A stretch of DNA of 50,732 nucleotides. Origin: Microbacterium sp. K24 (lineage in GTDB: Bacteria > Actinomycetota > Actinomycetes > Actinomycetales > Microbacteriaceae). The notes under the pieces were generated by a model that worked only from the letters and a program-made list of their open reading frames with translations, did no database searches and was not told the DNA's origin. Below are positions 41,415 to 50,233 of this stretch, one piece after another; within the stretch, counting starts at the first letter, position 1; every line of letters starts with the position of its first letter. The DNA is taken from the NCBI RefSeq assembly GCF_004794465.1, contig NZ_SSDJ01000128.1, positions 1-50,732 on the forward strand, given 5' to 3'. The position numbers and the translations under genes are program-made.

Positions 41415-42581
41415 TCACACGTCGTAGTCGACGACCACGCGGTCGCTGGTGGGATGGGACTGGCAGGTGAGCACGTATCCGCGTTCGAGCTCGTCCGGCT
41501 CCAGTGCGTAGTTCTCGGTCATGCTCACGCTGCCCTCGATCACGCGAGCGCGGCAGGTTCCGCAGACGCCGCCTGCGCAGGCGAACGGCGCATCCGGACG
41601 CACGCGCAGCGCCGCGTTCAACACGGATTCGTGCGCGTCGACCGGGCTCTCCACCGTCGACGAGACGCCGTCGAGATTGACCTCGATGCGGAACGTCTTC
41701 TCGCCCGCGCGCACCTCGACCGGTCGTGCGGTGCGGAGCGGCTCGTCACCCGTCGTGAACAACTCGAAACGGATGTGCTCTCGTGCGACGCCGACATCGG
41801 CGAGAACCTCGCGACACAGATCGACGAGTGCGAGCGGTCCGCAGAGGAACCACTCGTCGACGTCGGCAGGATCGATGAGCGAGCCGAAGATCGTGCGCAG
41901 CTTCTCCTCGTCGATCCGGCCGGAGAGCACCGGCGCCGTGCGCTGCTCGCGAGACAGCACATGGTGCAGCGTCACGCGCGTCGGATACCGGTCCTTGAGG
42001 TCGGCGAGATCCTCCAGGAACATCACGTCGAGCGTCGACCGGTTCGTGTACAGCAGGGTGAAACGCGACGTGTCTGATCGCGTCAGCACGGTGTGGGCGA
42101 GAGCCATCAACGGCGTGATGCCGGATCCGGCGGCGATACCGACCACGTGACGGTCGTCGAGGTCGTCGAGACCCGAGGTGAACGTGCCCTGCGGACTCAT
42201 CACATCGATCTCGAACCCGGCGTGCAGTCCGGTCTGCGCCCACGTCGAGAACAAGCCGCCCTCGTCGCGCTTCACGGCGACGCTGAGTCGGGTCGGCGAG
42301 CCGTCGGTGCGGTGCTCGGGAGCCCGGCACAGCGAATACGACCGACGCACCTCGGTGCCCTCCAGCGTCGTGCGCAGCGCCACGTACTGACCGGGCAGGT
42401 GGTCGTAGTCGTCGGCCAGTTCGGCCGGCACGGTGAACGTCACCTCGACCGCATCGTCGGTCAGCGGACGGACGTCCTCGACGGTGAGCGTGTGGAATCG
42501 GGCACGCGTGCGCTCACCGCTCGCCCGACGTGGCGGGACGGATGCCGGGGCGCCGGCCCGCGTCGAGGAGAACAGCGGCAT
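41415..42581 (-). CDS. paaE: phenylacetyl-CoA epoxidase reductase subunit
   Basis: A 388-aa reductase passing electrons from NADPH to the PaaA di-iron centre. The FAD domain has 'RRSYSLCRAP' and the NAD(P) domain has 'GIAAGSGITPLMALA'. The C-terminal plant-type 2Fe-2S ferredoxin has four Cys in 'CAGGVCGTCRARV' and 'LTCQ'. The start ATG at 42581 overlaps the paaD stop (ATGA). It belongs to the phenylacetate catabolic complex. Confidence 0.95.
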   Translation of the reverse strand: MPLFSSTRAGAPASVPPRRASGERTRARFHTLTVEDVRPLTDDAVEVTFTVPAELADDYDHLPGQYVALRTTLEGTEVRRSYSLCRAPEHRTDGSPTRLSVAVKRDEGGLFSTWAQTGLHAGFEIDVMSPQGTFTSGLDDLDDRHVVGIAAGSGITPLMALAHTVLTRSDTSRFTLLYTNRSTLDVMFLEDLADLKDRYPTRVTLHHVLSREQRTAPVLSGRIDEEKLRTIFGSLIDPADVDEWFLCGPLALVDLCREVLADVGVAREHIRFELFTTGDEPLRTARPVEVRAGEKTFRIEVNLDGVSSTVESPVDAHESVLNAALRVRPDAPFACAGGVCGTCRARVIEGSVSMTENYALEPDELERGYVLTCQSHPTSDRVVVDYDV

Positions 42582-43075
42582 CAGTGCACCTTGAAGTGGT
42601 CGAAGGGCTCGAGGCACGCGCGGCACTCGAACAGGGACTTGCAGGAGGTCGAGCCGAACCGCGAGACCTCGCGGGTGTCGAGCGAGCCGCAGCGCGGGCA
42701 GCGCACGCTCAGGGACAGCCGGATCGGGCCCGACGACACGGCGGCGCGGCCGGAGGGCGGCGCGATGCCGTAGGCCTCGAGCTTCTGCTTCCCGGCATCC
42801 GTCATCCAGTCGGTCGTCCAGGCGGGGGAGAGGACCAGACGCACGTCGACGTCGGCGAAGCCGGCCGCGGTCAGCGACATGATGACGTCGTCGCGGATCG
42901 TGTCCATCGCCGGGCATCCGCTGTACGTCGGGGTGATGTCGACGCGCACGCGGTCGCCGTCGGCCTCGACGGCGCGCAGCACGCCGAGGTCTTCGATCGT
43001 GAGGACGGGAACTTCGGGGTCGGGGACGGACGCAGCGATCCGCCAGGCCGCCTGCGTCGGAGTGAGGGTCACCAT
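42581..43075 (-). CDS. paaD: phenylacetyl-CoA epoxidase maturation protein PaaD
   Basis: A 164-aa protein with an N-terminal DUF59/MIP18-like domain ('SVPDPEVPVLTIEDLGVLR', 'PTYSGCPAMDTI'). A C-terminal zinc-ribbon-like region has paired Cys ('CPRCGS', 'CKSLFECRAC'). It assists metal-cluster assembly for the epoxidase. The start at 43075 overlaps paaC by 7 bases; GTG at 43072 is an alternative with a 4-base overlap. Confidence 0.94.
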   Translation of the reverse strand: MVTLTPTQAAWRIAASVPDPEVPVLTIEDLGVLRAVEADGDRVRVDITPTYSGCPAMDTIRDDVIMSLTAAGFADVDVRLVLSPAWTTDWMTDAGKQKLEAYGIAPPSGRAAVSSGPIRLSLSVRCPRCGSLDTREVSRFGSTSCKSLFECRACLEPFDHFKVH

Positions 43076-43899
43076 GATGCCCCCGGATGCCGGCGGGCGA
43101 GCACCTGCATCTCGGCGAGGATATGCCCGAGAGGGGTGGCATGCGCGCCGCGCCGACCACCTGCCGACGAGGCGGCGACCGTCGGGACGGAGAGCTCGGC
43201 CTCGGTGAACACGGTGTCGATGACGCCGTCGAATCCGTCGCGCAGGTTCGACGGCCGCGCGGCGACGTCGCCCAGCCGCTCGATCAGCTCGTCGTCGCGG
43301 AACAGCTCGTCGACATAGGGCCAGACGTCGCGGGTCGCACGGATGATCCGGGCTCGTGATTCGTCCGTGCCGCCGGCGAGGCGCAGCATCCACTGCACGG
43401 CGTGATCGCGGTGGTAGTCGACCTCTTTCAGGGACTTCTCCGCGATCGCGGCGAAGGTCTCGTCGGCACTCGCCCGCAGGGCCGAGTACAGCTCGAACAT
43501 GTACGTCGACACCACGAACTGCCGGGCGATGGTCTGGGCGAAGTCGCCGTTCGGCTGCTGCACGATCCACGCGCAGCGGAACTCGGGCTCGTCGCGGAAG
43601 TACGCGAGGTCGTCTTCGCTGCGGCCGTCATAGGAGCCGGCGTAGTGGAGGAAGGAGCGGGCGTGGCCGAGCAGGTCGAGCGCGATGTTGCCGAGCGCGA
43701 CGTCCTCCTCGAGTTCGGGGGCGTTGGCGATCCATTCGCCGAGCTGCTGCGAGAGGATCAGCGCATCGTCGCCGAGGCGCATCGCGTACTCGGCGACGTC
43801 GGCGGATGCGGCCGTCGCTCCGGTCCCGGAGAGCTCATCGCTCAGCTGCAGAGCATCGACGGACACATCGCCATGCACATCGTCGTGGGCCGTGGTCAC
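43069..43899 (-). CDS. paaC: phenylacetyl-CoA epoxidase structural subunit PaaC
   Basis: A 276-aa ferritin-like helical protein ('DDALILSQQLGEWI', 'LGNIALDLLGHARSFL', 'SLKEVDYHRDHAVQWMLRL'). It pairs with PaaA in the catalytic core but lacks PaaA's complete di-iron site. It starts with GTG at 43899, overlapping the paaB stop as GTGA. Confidence 0.95.
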   Translation of the reverse strand: MTTAHDDVHGDVSVDALQLSDELSGTGATAASADVAEYAMRLGDDALILSQQLGEWIANAPELEEDVALGNIALDLLGHARSFLHYAGSYDGRSEDDLAYFRDEPEFRCAWIVQQPNGDFAQTIARQFVVSTYMFELYSALRASADETFAAIAEKSLKEVDYHRDHAVQWMLRLAGGTDESRARIIRATRDVWPYVDELFRDDELIERLGDVAARPSNLRDGFDGVIDTVFTEAELSVPTVAASSAGGRRGAHATPLGHILAEMQVLARRHPGASW

Positions 43900-44201
43900 A
43901 GGTGCGGCACCCCCTCGGACGCCGTGTAGTACACGGCGTGCCGGTAGTTCTTGCCCGCGGGGCTCTCGAAGTACGCGCCCTTCGCGTCGGGGTCGCTGGT
44001 CGTGATCGCGTCGGCCGGTACGGCCCAGATCGACACGCCTTCGCCGCGACGCGTGTAGAGGTCACGGGCGTTGCGGATCGCCATCTCGGCATCCGGGGCG
44101 TGGAGGGAGCCGACATGCACGTGGCTCAGGCCGCGGTTCGCGCGCACGAAGACCTCCCACAGGGGCCAGGGCTCGCGCTCGTCGGCGCCGGGGGTCGCCA
44201 T
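43896..44201 (-). CDS. paaB: phenylacetyl-CoA epoxidase subunit PaaB
   Basis: A 101-aa protein with the family pattern 'WEVFVRANRGLSHVHVGSL' and 'ALRNARD-like' helix 'MAIRNARDLYTRRGEG'. It helps join PaaAC heterodimers and is required for activity in vivo. The start codon overlaps the paaA stop (ATGA) and its own stop overlaps paaC. Confidence 0.95.
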   Translation of the reverse strand: MATPGADEREPWPLWEVFVRANRGLSHVHVGSLHAPDAEMAIRNARDLYTRRGEGVSIWAVPADAITTSDPDAKGAYFESPAGKNYRHAVYYTASEGVPHL

Positions 44202-45193
44202 CAGGCCACTCCTCCGACCGGTTCCTGAGCCCGACGAAGGGACTGCTTCCGGGCGTACTCCGCCGCGGCCTCGCGCACCCAGGCGCCCTCTTCGTGGGCG
44301 GTGCGGCGGCGCTCGAGACGCTCGGCGTTGCAGGGGCCGTTGCCGCGCAGCACCTCGAAGAACTCGTCCCAGTCGATCTCGCCGATCACGTACTGGCCGG
44401 TCTCCTGGTCGAAACGCAGGTCGGGGTCGGGCAGCGTGACGCCGAGGATCTCGGCCTGGGGCACCAGCATCCCGACGAAGCGCTGACGCAGGTCGTCGTT
44501 CGAGAAGCGCTTGATCTTCCACTTCATCGACTGCGCGGAGTTCGGGGACTGCTCATCGGGCGGCCCGAACATCGCCAGGCTCGGCCAGTACCAGCGGTTC
44601 ACGGCATCCTGCGCCATCTGGCGCTGTTCCTCGGAGCCCTGCATCAGGCTGAGCAGGATCTCGAAGCCCTGCCGCTGATGGAAGGACTCCTCCTTGCAGA
44701 CCCGCACCATGGCGCGGCCGTAGGGTCCGTACGATGCGCGGCAGAGCGGCACCTGGTTCACGATGGCCGCGCCGTCGACGAGCCAGCCGATCGCGCCCAT
44801 GTCGGCCCAGGTCGGGGTGGGGTAGTTGAAGATCGACGAGTACTTGGCCTTGCCGCTGATGAGCTGGTCCATCATCTCGTCACGGGTGATGCCGAGGGTC
44901 TGCGCGGCCGAGTAGAGGTAGAGCCCGTGGCCGGCCTCGTCTTGCACCTTCGCCATCAGGATCGCCTTGCGCTTGAGGCTCGGCGCCCGCGTGATCCAGT
45001 TGCCTTCGGGCTGCATCCCGATGATCTCGGAGTGGGCGTGCTGGGAGATCTGGCGGATGAGCGTCTTGCGGTACGCATCCGGCATCCAGTCGCGGGGTTC
45101 GATGCGCTGCTCGTTCGCGATGAGCTCGTCGAACACGCGCTCCTCGTCCGAGATCTCACTCGTGACGAGGGAGAGGTCTGCGGGGCTGGTCAT
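44201..45193 (-). CDS. paaA: phenylacetyl-CoA epoxidase catalytic subunit PaaA
   Basis: A 330-aa di-iron monooxygenase subunit epoxidising the aromatic ring of phenylacetyl-CoA. Metal-site helices are visible in '[20 protein letters not shown]' (Glu and ExxH type) and '[17 protein letters not shown]'. The substrate-facing motif '[19 protein letters not shown]' is also present. GAGGAG lies 5 bases upstream of the ATG. It is the first gene of paaABCDE; the gene for the CoA ligase PaaK lies outside this window. Confidence 0.97.
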   Translation of the reverse strand: MTSPADLSLVTSEISDEERVFDELIANEQRIEPRDWMPDAYRKTLIRQISQHAHSEIIGMQPEGNWITRAPSLKRKAILMAKVQDEAGHGLYLYSAAQTLGITRDEMMDQLISGKAKYSSIFNYPTPTWADMGAIGWLVDGAAIVNQVPLCRASYGPYGRAMVRVCKEESFHQRQGFEILLSLMQGSEEQRQMAQDAVNRWYWPSLAMFGPPDEQSPNSAQSMKWKIKRFSNDDLRQRFVGMLVPQAEILGVTLPDPDLRFDQETGQYVIGEIDWDEFFEVLRGNGPCNAERLERRRTAHEEGAWVREAAAEYARKQSLRRAQEPVGGVA

Positions 45194-45218
45194 CGTCGCT
45201 CCTCATTCAGCATCTTTA

Positions 45219-45233
45219 CTGACCGATCGTTAG
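45219..45233. promoter_or_regulatory. palindromic operator upstream of the paa operon
   Basis: CTGAC-N5-GTTAG (centre CGATC) lies 26 bases before the paaA start codon. It resembles the CTRAC/GTYAG sites of TetR-type regulators such as PaaR, which respond to phenylacetyl-CoA. No such regulator gene is in the window. Confidence 0.5.
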
Positions 45234-45274
45234 GTTATTCTGACACAGAAGTGCCACGGTCTTCAAGACGCCCC

Positions 45275-45694
45275 TCAGTGCGAGCGCGAGATGAGCTCCA
45301 GCAGGGCGCGGCCGTAGGCCTCGGCAGGCTCCGGATGCTCGAAGGAGAGAGCCTCGCCGGCGATCTCGATCTCGACGCGGAACGTGTCCTCCAGCCGCAC
45401 CAGGGAGCGGAATGTGCCCCGCAGCAGCTCGCGCAGCTGATCCTCCCGCGGCAGCCACACGGCGTCTGCCAGCGTGACGGCATCGAGCGCCCACTCGGTC
45501 GTGCCGTTGAAAGCCAGGTCGGTCCCGCTCGGCGTCTGGCGCGCCTCGATCGTCATGCCGCTGACGGTGAAGACATCGGCCTCGGCTTCGAGCTCGACGT
45601 CATCGGTGAGGTCGAGCTGGAAGCGGTCGCCCTCCGCCGGGTGCCAGCCGATGCCGGCATCCCGCAGGGCGACGGCCAGTTCACGGGTGATCAT
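45275..45694 (-). CDS. hypothetical protein
   Basis: A 139-aa acidic, soluble protein rich in predicted beta strands ('GWHPAEGDRFQLDL', 'DAVWLPREDQLRELLRG'). No signal peptide, membrane segment or catalytic motif is seen. Similar actinobacterial proteins have, as I recall, been labelled 'pilus assembly protein CpaE', but nothing here (no Walker motif) supports a pilus role. It lies upstream of paaA on the same strand, separated by the operator region. Confidence 0.7.
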   Translation of the reverse strand: MITRELAVALRDAGIGWHPAEGDRFQLDLTDDVELEAEADVFTVSGMTIEARQTPSGTDLAFNGTTEWALDAVTLADAVWLPREDQLRELLRGTFRSLVRLEDTFRVEIEIAGEALSFEHPEPAEAYGRALLELISRSH

Positions 45695-45783
45695 GCTCCT
45701 ACGCTATGCGGGATTCGGGGGTGCGGCTCGGTCTGCTCGGTGCGGTGCTGTCAGGCGAACGCGCGAATATCCGTCGGGAGAGG

Positions 45784-45828
45784 GTACGGATGTCGGGCGG
45801 AATCGCCGTTTCCGGCCGACATCCGTAC
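45784..45828. repeat. 19-bp imperfect hairpin
   Basis: 45784-45802 pairs with 45810-45828 with one mismatch (18 of 19 pairs) around a 7-base loop. Its GGCCGACATC core recurs at 45833-45842, just beyond the right arm. Confidence 0.85.
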
Positions 45829-45858
45829 GAAAGGCCGACATCTGTGCCCGCCGGGGCC

Positions 45859-45912
45859 GGATGCCGGATGCCGGATGCCGGATGCCGGAGGGCGAGCCGG
45901 ATGCCGGATGCG
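45859..45912. repeat. GGATGCC heptamer array
   Basis: Four exact tandem GGATGCC units (45859-45886), then GGATGCC and GGATGCG at 45899-45912. More scattered copies occur near 46053 and 46081-46088. A 7-base unit is not codon-compatible, supporting a non-coding region. Confidence 0.9.
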
Positions 45913-46149
45913 AAGCGAGGTGAGGCGGCCCGACACAATGCAGGTCGGAAGTACATATGCAGGTCCGGAAAGGTGTTTTGAACCTGCATCTGTCCTTTCA
46001 TCCGACAAGTCGGGGCCTGAGGGCCCGGGCAGATACCGAGTCGAAGGTCGGATGCCGGGACTGGATGCGCAACAGATGCCGGATGCCGGGGCGGGCGGGA
46101 CTGTGGATGACGACCCCGAGGTGTCGGTGGCGTGAGGCAGAGTGGGGGC

Positions 46150-48273
46150 ATGACCTCCCTCGCTCCCGCCGACACCCGCGAGGCCGCGCTCGCCGCGCTC
46201 CGCGAGCTCGTCGGCCGTCCAGACGCCGACTTCCACGACGGGCAGTACGAGGCGATCGAGGCGCTGGTCGAGGGGCGCCGCCGCGCGCTCGTCGTGCAGC
46301 GCACCGGTTGGGGGAAATCGGCGGTGTACTTCGTCGCGACGCTGCTGCTGAGACGGCAGGGCGCGGGGCCGACGGTGCTCGTGTCGCCCCTCCTGGCGCT
46401 CATGCGCGACCAGATCGCCGCTGCCGAGCGCGCCGGAGTGCGGGCGGTCGCGATCAACTCCACGAACGCGCACGAATGGACCGACGTGCTCGCGCAGCTC
46501 GACCGCGACGAGGTCGACGTGCTGCTGGTGTCGCCCGAACGGCTCAACAATCCGGCGTTCCGCGAGCAGCAGCTGCCCGCGCTCGTCCGTCGCATCGGCA
46601 TGCTGGTGGTCGACGAGGCGCACTGCATCAGCGACTGGGGGCACGACTTCCGTCCCGACTACCGACGCCTGCGCGACCTCATCGCCCAGATGCCGGCGGA
46701 TGTCCCGGTGCTCGCGACCACCGCCACCGCGAACAGCCGCGTGGTGGCCGATGTCGCCGAGCAGCTGGGCAGCCTGACCGAAGGCTCGGGCGAGAGCACC
46801 GCGCCCGTGCTCACGATCCGCGGTCCCCTCGCGCGCACCTCGCTGCGTCTCGGCGTGCTGCGGCTGCGCGATTCGGCGAGCCGGCTGGCCTGGCTGCTGA
46901 GCCATCTGAACGATCTTCCCGGGTCCGGGATCATCTACACGCTCACCGTCGCCGCTGCCGTCGACACGGCCCGGCTGCTGCGCGATCACGGCCACGATGT
47001 GCGGGCGTACACCGGGCAGACCGACGCCGAGGAGCGTGAGGAGTCCGAAGGGATGCTCAAGCGCAACGAGGTCAAGGCGCTCGTCGCGACCAGCGCCCTC
47101 GGCATGGGATTCGACAAGCCCGACCTGGGATTCGTGCTGCATCTCGGCGCTCCCTCGTCACCGGTCGCGTACTACCAGCAGGTCGGCCGTGCGGGTCGTG
47201 CCAGCGAGAGCGCCGACGTGCTGCTGCTGCCCGGCGTCGAGGACCGCGATATCTGGCACTACTTCGCGACCGCGTCGATGCCCGATCGGGAGCGCGCGGA
47301 ACGGGTGATCGGCGCCCTCGGCGATGCGCCGATCTCGACACCGGCGCTCGAGGCGATGGTCGACATCCGCCGCACGCCGCTCGAGCTGCTGCTGAAGGTG
47401 CTCGACGTCGACGGCGCCGTACGACGCGTGCAAGGCGGGTGGGTCGCGACCGGCGAGCCGTGGACCTACGACGCCGAGCGCTACGAGCGCATCGCCGCCG
47501 AGCGGGTCGCCGAACAGCAGCACATGATCGAGTACGAGCAGACCGACGGATGCCGCATGGAGTTCCTGCAGCGTTCTCTCGACGACGACACGGCAGCGCC
47601 GTGCGGCCGGTGCGACAACTGCGCGGGTGTCTGGTTCCCGAAGGAGATCGGGGCAGGGGCGAGCACGCAGGCGGCCGAGTCACTCGACAGGGTGGGGGTC
47701 CCGATCGAGCCGCGTCGTGCCTGGCCGACCGGCGCCGATCGTCTGAACGTGCCCGTCAAGGGAAGCATCGCCGCCGACGAGCAGGCGAGCGAGGGTCGGG
47801 CCCTCGCGCGCCTCACCGACCTGGGCTGGGGGAACACGCTGCGCGAGCTGTTCGCGTCGGGTGCAGCCGATGCCGCGGTCACGCCGCAGCTGCTTCAGGC
47901 GTGCGTCCGGGTGCTCGCCGGGTGGGGATGGGCCGAGCGGCCGGTGGCCGTCATCGCCATGCCGTCGCGATCGCGACCGCTGCTGGTCGATTCCCTCGCC
48001 CGGGGCATCGCCGAGGTCGGGCGCCTGCCGTACCTCGGCGCGCTCGAACCCGTCGGAGGAGGACCGTCCGGGCAGTCGGGCGGCAACAGCGTGTTCCGCC
48101 TCGCAGGACTCTGGGACCGTCTCAGCGCGGAGCACCTCGACGTGCCGACCGGTCCGGTGCTGCTCGTCGACGATCTGGTCGACAGTCGCTGGACCATGAC
48201 GATCGCCGCACGCGCTCTCCGTCAGGCGGGTGCGACCGATGTGCTCCCTCTCGTGCTCGCGATGCGGGGCTAG
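46150..48273 (+). CDS. RecQ family DNA helicase with C-terminal phosphoribosyltransferase-like domain
   Basis: A 707-aa superfamily 2 helicase. Walker A is 'RTGWGKSAVYF' (51-61) and the DEAH box 155-158 is followed by the RecQ signature 'CISDWGHDFRPDY'. Motifs V/VI are 'ALVATSALGMGFDKPDLGFV' and 'YYQQVGRAGRA'. A zinc cluster has Cys in 'DGCRMEF' and 'CGRCDNC'. After residue 500 the sequence is not RecQ-like; it ends in a PRTase-type loop ('VLLVDDLVDSRWTMTIA', about 672-688). The fusion may link unwinding to a nucleotide signal, but this is unproven. I chose the ATG at 46150. Its stop shares the palindrome CTAG with the convergent IclR gene. Confidence 0.9.
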   Translation: MTSLAPADTREAALAALRELVGRPDADFHDGQYEAIEALVEGRRRALVVQRTGWGKSAVYFVATLLLRRQGAGPTVLVSPLLALMRDQIAAAERAGVRAVAINSTNAHEWTDVLAQLDRDEVDVLLVSPERLNNPAFREQQLPALVRRIGMLVVDEAHCISDWGHDFRPDYRRLRDLIAQMPADVPVLATTATANSRVVADVAEQLGSLTEGSGESTAPVLTIRGPLARTSLRLGVLRLRDSASRLAWLLSHLNDLPGSGIIYTLTVAAAVDTARLLRDHGHDVRAYTGQTDAEEREESEGMLKRNEVKALVATSALGMGFDKPDLGFVLHLGAPSSPVAYYQQVGRAGRASESADVLLLPGVEDRDIWHYFATASMPDRERAERVIGALGDAPISTPALEAMVDIRRTPLELLLKVLDVDGAVRRVQGGWVATGEPWTYDAERYERIAAERVAEQQHMIEYEQTDGCRMEFLQRSLDDDTAAPCGRCDNCAGVWFPKEIGAGASTQAAESLDRVGVPIEPRRAWPTGADRLNVPVKGSIAADEQASEGRALARLTDLGWGNTLRELFASGAADAAVTPQLLQACVRVLAGWGWAERPVAVIAMPSRSRPLLVDSLARGIAEVGRLPYLGALEPVGGGPSGQSGGNSVFRLAGLWDRLSAEHLDVPTGPVLLVDDLVDSRWTMTIAARALRQAGATDVLPLVLAMRG

Positions 48274-49037
48274 TCCTCGGCCGGGGCGACGCGCGGCGGC
48301 CAGGAGGTCGCCCCGAGCTCGCGCGAGATGTTGCGCGCGGTCTCGCGGAGATCGTTGAGGACGGCATCCGATGCGGGAGTCTGCGACGTCGGCATCACGA
48401 CGGCGACCGCGGCGACGATGTCGTTGGAGGCATCCGCGATCGGTGCGGCGATCGACGATTCGCCCAGCACGGCTTCGTCGATCTCGGTCGCGCTGCCACG
48501 CTCCGCGATCGTGGGCAGCTCGAGCGTGAGCCGCGCGATGTCGGTGACCGTGTCGCCGGTGAGACTGCGCAGCGGCTGCTCGAACACGCTCCGCTGGAAG
48601 CCGAGGTCGTAGGCGAGCAGCACCTTGCCCATCGCCGAGGCGTGCGCGGGGATCGCGACACCCGTCTCCAGCATCTGCTGGCTGTCGTCGGGGCGCAGGT
48701 TGTGGTGGATGACGAGCACATCCGTGAAGTGCGGGGCGCCGAGCCGTACCGAGAGGTTGGTGCGGCGGGCGAGCTCCTGGGTCCAGCGCATCGCCCGGGC
48801 ACGCACGTCGAGCGTGTCGAGGTAGACATTGCTGAGCCGCAGGAGGGTCGGACCCAGCATGTAGCGCTGCCCGCCGCGCTCCTTGGCGACCAGCCCGTGC
48901 GAGCGCAGCGACTTCACGATGCCGTGCACCGTCGACGGTGGAAGGCTCAGGGCAGCGGCCAGGTCGGTGATGCCTAGATGGCGGGCGCCCTGGAGCAGCT
49001 CAAGGATCTTCGCCGCACGGTCGATCGCCTGGATCAC
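48270..49037 (-). CDS. IclR family transcriptional regulator
   Basis: A 255-aa IclR protein. The HTH is at about 1-60 ('LGITDLAAALSLPPSTVHGIV') and the effector domain at 75-240 ('GVAIPAHASAMGKVLLAYDL', 'GESSIAAPIADASNDIVAAV'). It starts with GTG at 49037, preceded by the strong AAGGAGGG. It is divergent from dhaK, so it probably regulates dihydroxyacetone or glycerol metabolism. It differs in sequence from the IclR protein at 25339-26043. Confidence 0.9.
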   Translation of the reverse strand: MIQAIDRAAKILELLQGARHLGITDLAAALSLPPSTVHGIVKSLRSHGLVAKERGGQRYMLGPTLLRLSNVYLDTLDVRARAMRWTQELARRTNLSVRLGAPHFTDVLVIHHNLRPDDSQQMLETGVAIPAHASAMGKVLLAYDLGFQRSVFEQPLRSLTGDTVTDIARLTLELPTIAERGSATEIDEAVLGESSIAAPIADASNDIVAAVAVVMPTSQTPASDAVLNDLRETARNISRELGATSWPPRVAPAED

Positions 49038-49100
49038 GGGGCATCCCTCCTTCCGGAACGTCGTCGAACCGGGTCGTCGTGCAGGTCTTCCGGATTGATC

Positions 49101-49165
49101 TTGACAACCCGACCGCGTCCGAGCATATTCGACATTAACGAATTGCTTTCGGATTTTTGCGAAAG
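49101..49165 (+). promoter_or_regulatory. dhaKL promoter with overlapping IclR-type operators
   Basis: TTGACA (49101-49106) and CATATT (49124-49129) are 17 bases apart, a near-consensus promoter reading into dhaK. Two palindromes follow: ATTCG-N7-CGAAT (49127-49143), overlapping the -10, and CTTTCG-N8-CGAAAG (49146-49165). Their centres are about 20 bp apart. This arrangement suits repression by the divergent IclR protein. Confidence 0.7.
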
Positions 49166-49206
49166 AAGTCGCGGGACACCCCCAAGAGATCAAAGGAGAT
49201 CGCACG

Positions 49207-50199
49207 ATGAAAAAGCTCATCAACGCCCCTGAGGACGTTCTCGTCGAATCCCTGAAGGGCGTCGCGCTCGCTCATCCGGAGCTGTCGGTCGACCTCGAGA
49301 CGCACGTCATCACCCGCGCCACTCCCAAGGAGCAGGGCAAGGTCGCGGTGGTCTCCGGCGGCGGGTCTGGGCACGAGCCGCTGCACGGCGGGTTCGTCGG
49401 ACCGGGGATGCTCGACGCCGCGGTCGCGGGCGAGGTCTTCACCTCTCCCACGCCCGACCGCGTGCAGGCCGCGACGAAGGCTGTCGATCGCGGTGCCGGC
49501 GTGCTCCACATCGTGAAGAACTACACCGGCGACGTCTTGAACTTCGAGATGGCGGCCGAACTCGCCTCGATGGAGGGCATCGAAGTCGGCACCGTCGTCG
49601 TCGATGACGATGTCGCGGTGCAGGACTCGCTCTACACGGCAGGGCGTCGTGGCGTCGGACTCACCGTGCTGCTCGAGAAGCTCGTCGGCGCGGCGGCGGA
49701 AGAGGGGCAGGACCTCGCCTCGGTGGTCGAACTCGCGAAGCGGATCAACGGCCAGGGCCGTTCGATGGGCATGGCGCTCACGAGCTGCACGGTTCCCGCC
49801 GCGGGAAAGCCGACCTTCGACCTGCCGGACGACCAGATGGAGATCGGCATCGGCATCCACGGAGAGCCCGGCCGGCACCGCGAGCCGCTGGCTCCGGCAT
49901 CCGACATCGCGCGCCAGCTCGTCGAGCCGATCCTCGCGGACCTCGACTTCGCCGGACCCGCGATCGTCATGGTCAACGGCATGGGCGCGACGCCGCAGAT
50001 CGAGCTGTACCTGATGTATGCCGAGGTGGCGGCCCTGCTCGAGAAGGCGGGGGTGCAGATCGTGCGCAACCTCGTCGGCAACTACATCACTTCGCTCGAC
50101 ATGGCCGGCTGCTCGGTCACCGTGCTCAAGGTCGACGACGAGCTGCTGCGTCTCTGGGACGCCCCGGTCAACACTCCCGGCCTGCGCTGGGGCGTCTGA
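49207..50199 (+). CDS. dhaK: dihydroxyacetone kinase subunit DhaK
   Basis: A 330-aa substrate-binding subunit. Dihydroxyacetone is held covalently by His218 ('[14 protein letters not shown]'), the same residue number as in E. coli. Other landmarks are '[20 protein letters not shown]' (49-68) and '[16 protein letters not shown]'. The family splits into PTS-dependent (with DhaM) and ATP-dependent forms; which applies cannot be decided without the genes beyond the window. AAAGGAG lies upstream of the ATG. Confidence 0.96.
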   Translation: MKKLINAPEDVLVESLKGVALAHPELSVDLETHVITRATPKEQGKVAVVSGGGSGHEPLHGGFVGPGMLDAAVAGEVFTSPTPDRVQAATKAVDRGAGVLHIVKNYTGDVLNFEMAAELASMEGIEVGTVVVDDDVAVQDSLYTAGRRGVGLTVLLEKLVGAAAEEGQDLASVVELAKRINGQGRSMGMALTSCTVPAAGKPTFDLPDDQMEIGIGIHGEPGRHREPLAPASDIARQLVEPILADLDFAGPAIVMVNGMGATPQIELYLMYAEVAALLEKAGVQIVRNLVGNYITSLDMAGCSVTVLKVDDELLRLWDAPVNTPGLRWGV

Positions 50200-50233
50200 C
50201 CCCCTGATCTCGACCCTGTGAAGGACGGAATGC

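Larger units (their letters stand above)
45695..46149. repeat. repeat- and hairpin-rich non-coding region
   Basis: A 455-base gap with no supportable gene. It contains a 19-bp hairpin (45784-45828), a GGATGCC heptamer array (45859-45912), a direct repeat ATGCAGGTC (45938 and 45957) and an ATGCAGGT/ACCTGCAT hairpin (45957-45989). Long open frames across it reflect repetitive GC-rich sequence, not coding. Confidence 0.75.

Noticed and set aside
45859..45912. CRISPR-like array
   Set aside because: The heptamers are back to back without unique spacers, and no cas genes are near.
45751..47142. A 463-codon - strand frame across the recQ upstream gap
   Set aside because: It crosses 7-bp repeats and runs antisense to the helicase motifs; it is an effect of stop-poor GC-rich sequence.
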